A stretch of 6,720 nt of DNA from JAHJCW01 sp965369995 (GTDB lineage: Bacteria > Fidelibacterota > Marinisomatia > Marinisomatales > JAHJCW01), in the NCBI GenBank assembly GCA_965369995.1, contig CBDURO010000061.1:1-6720 (forward strand), read 5' to 3'. A program made the position numbers and the translations under genes. Shown in pieces: positions 5,589 through 6,720 of this stretch; position 1 is the first letter of the stretch, and the number at the start of each line of letters is the position of its first letter. The notes beneath the pieces were generated by a model. The model was not told the DNA's origin and did not search any database. It saw nothing but the letters and a program-made list of their open reading frames with translations.

Positions 5589-6497
5589 TCAATTAATCTT
5601 ATTTCCATTTCTAAGAAAATTTATAAATTCTTCTGTTTCATTAAATAATGCTTTCCTTATTTTTAAAAAATCACTCTTATTCTTTTTTATTTCTGGATAT
5701 AGGATTGTATCTGGCAAACTGCTTTTGATTTTTTTCTTTATGCTATTAGGCAATATATTTACCACAAATTGTTTTATTCTATTGTAAGTTGAATCCTTAG
5801 CGTAATTCCTCATTGGTCGGTTGTTATACTCAGAGGCAGATCCGAGATGAAAAACGACATCTTCAAATATACTTCCATAATAATTATGGTATTCGCCACG
5901 ATTTGATCTTTTCAGTATGTACCATGTTAAGTCCTCTGAGTACGCTTTATAGCCATAGCCCATACTTGTCTCAACGAGATTAATTGCCTGATTAGCTTTT
6001 TGAAAGTTAATCCACGATGTGGATAGTTCTTCTTGTGGATTTGGAAGTAAACGGGGTTGATATTTTATGTAAAAATCTCGATTAAAAAATGTACAACCAG
6101 ACATCGCAGGGAAATTACTTACTAAAACACAAGTTTTTGATAATATTTTTGCTAAATATTTTTCCCATTCTACTTTTATTGGAAATGAATCAGGATGCAT
6201 TATTACAATATGCGTTACTCCATCGTCGATAGCTGTTTTAATGAGCTGTTCTAAGTAGTGTGATTGTTCTTTGGTCCCCCGGTCTTCTTCATCTGGTCCT
6301 TTATAATTATGACAATCACAAAGTTTGACAAAATTATGTTGTTTTAGTTTATGAACAAATTGTGGTAAGAGCAAGTTGGTCCCTGCGTAAACTGTAAACG
6401 GGGAAGTTGTATTCTCTTTTATTTTTTCAAGATGTATTTCTAATAATCTTTCGTTGTCCTCACTTACTAAATAAACAACGACTATGCCTAATTTCAT
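5589..6497 (-). CDS. Putative glycosyltransferase (GT-A-like)
   Basis: This 302-residue protein has no signal peptide or membrane span and probably acts at the cytoplasmic face in surface-glycan assembly. The N-terminus KLGIVVVYLVSEDNERLL (2-19) and FTVYAG (34-39) look like the first strands of a nucleotide-sugar-binding GT-A fold. IVIMHPDSFPI (97-107) occupies the place of the metal-binding DxD loop but reads H-P-D-S. FFNRDFY (137-143) resembles the acceptor-side segment. YSEDLTW (186-192) fits the ED catalytic-base motif, and VVFHLGSAS (214-222) supplies the late His often seen in GT-A enzymes. The basic C-terminal third (about 240-300) could touch membrane phospholipid. The ATG at 6495-6497 has only a weak GGAAA upstream. 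The gene directly precedes the COG4091 oxidoreductase, so the two are probably one transcription unit. Donor and acceptor cannot be deduced. The family call rests on motif order, not a search. Confidence 0.65.
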   Translation of the reverse strand: MKLGIVVVYLVSEDNERLLEIHLEKIKENTTSPFTVYAGTNLLLPQFVHKLKQHNFVKLCDCHNYKGPDEEDRGTKEQSHYLEQLIKTAIDDGVTHIVIMHPDSFPIKVEWEKYLAKILSKTCVLVSNFPAMSGCTFFNRDFYIKYQPRLLPNPQEELSTSWINFQKANQAINLVETSMGYGYKAYSEDLTWYILKRSNRGEYHNYYGSIFEDVVFHLGSASEYNNRPMRNYAKDSTYNRIKQFVVNILPNSIKKKIKSSLPDTILYPEIKKNKSDFLKIRKALFNETEEFINFLRNGNKIN

Positions 6498-6556
6498 AAA
6501 ATTTCCATTCTAATTATATAAAACGATAATAGTTGATACATCCCCAGTGTTAAGTA

Positions 6557-6589
6557 CAAAAATAAAGTTAAAGTATTATCATATACAAT
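6557..6589 (-). promoter_or_regulatory. Possible Bacteroidota-type promoter for the glycan pair
   Basis: On the minus strand TATTTTTG (6557-6564) fits the TAnnTTTG -7 element of Bacteroidota promoters. A partial -33 element, ATTG (6586-6589), lies 21 bp upstream, slightly longer than usual. Transcription would begin about 60 bases before the glycosyltransferase start. In AT-rich DNA such matches arise readily, and the gene may instead be transcribed from further upstream. Confidence 0.3.
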
Positions 6590-6602
6590 ATATAGTTAAT
6601 TA

Positions 6603-6720
6603 TTAATTCAAGTGATTTAACATGATAATTTTTAATGATCTCAGGGCTTTACTAATAGAATAAATGTCAACTGCCTTATGGATAAACATGAAAGGAGAAT
6701 CAAAACACTTCTGGTCTCCT
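6603..6720 (-). CDS. Possible C-terminal end of an upstream gene (partial)
   Basis: A minus-strand frame is open from the window edge for 38 codons to a TAA at 6603-6605. It contains FDSPFMFIHKAVDIYSISKA, which looks protein-like with mixed hydrophobic and charged residues. It has the same orientation as the glycan pair, with a 105-base gap to the next start, so it would fit an upstream gene of the same locus. It is too short to assign. Competing open frames on the plus strand (for example from ATG at 6678 or 6688) also run off the edge. Confidence 0.3.
   Translation of the reverse strand, partial: GDQKCFDSPFMFIHKAVDIYSISKALRSLKIIMLNHLN

Overview
The window is bacterial. A class II ribonucleotide reductase gene (nrdJ), a glycine tRNA and an AT-rich surface-glycan-type gene pair lie in tandem, separated by intergenic DNA rich in small palindromes. 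GC-rich palindromes of the 'CCCGC...GCGGG' and 'ATTCTGAACGAAGTGAAGAAT' kind, weak Shine-Dalgarno sites in the AT-rich genes and one possible TAnnTTTG promoter box suggest a Bacteroidota/Chlorobi/Ignavibacteria-like (FCB-group) organism. This is an inference; no marker here fixes the phylum.

Layout. Positions 1-307 hold no gene but contain three clustered palindromic repeat units. Positions 308-987 (minus) are a decayed homologue of the abortive-infection protein AbiGi, broken by one in-frame stop and one frameshift. It starts 5 bases after the nrdJ stop. Positions 993-3467 (minus) encode a complete adenosylcobalamin-dependent ribonucleotide reductase. Its upstream region carries two perfect TTATCCACA (DnaA-box) nonamers exactly 11 bp apart. 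Positions 3781-3896 are a small element with 10-bp inverted ends and two GC-rich hairpins; it includes a 15-base exact copy of the start of the neighbouring tRNA. tRNA-Gly(CCC) is at 3932-4002 (plus). Positions 4003-4296 contain a strong orphan ribosome-binding site, a helically phased AGTCAAA repeat and a 13-bp direct repeat.

Positions 4297-6497 (minus) are a two-gene unit: a glycosyltransferase-like protein followed by an NAD(P)-binding oxidoreductase of the 'homoserine dehydrogenase-like' SAF-domain family (COG4091). That family includes Brucella DRL, a DXP-reductoisomerase-like enzyme. The pair probably belongs to a larger cell-surface polysaccharide locus continuing past 6720, where the C-terminal end of another minus-strand gene may be visible.

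The nrdJ side is housekeeping DNA synthesis and the 4297-6720 side looks like accessory glycan DNA, with the tRNA and repeat-rich DNA at the boundary. No complete novel system is present. The observations most worth a check are the broken AbiGi attached to nrdJ, the paired DnaA boxes, the DRL-like oxidoreductase in a glycan context, and the tRNA-fragment repeat.
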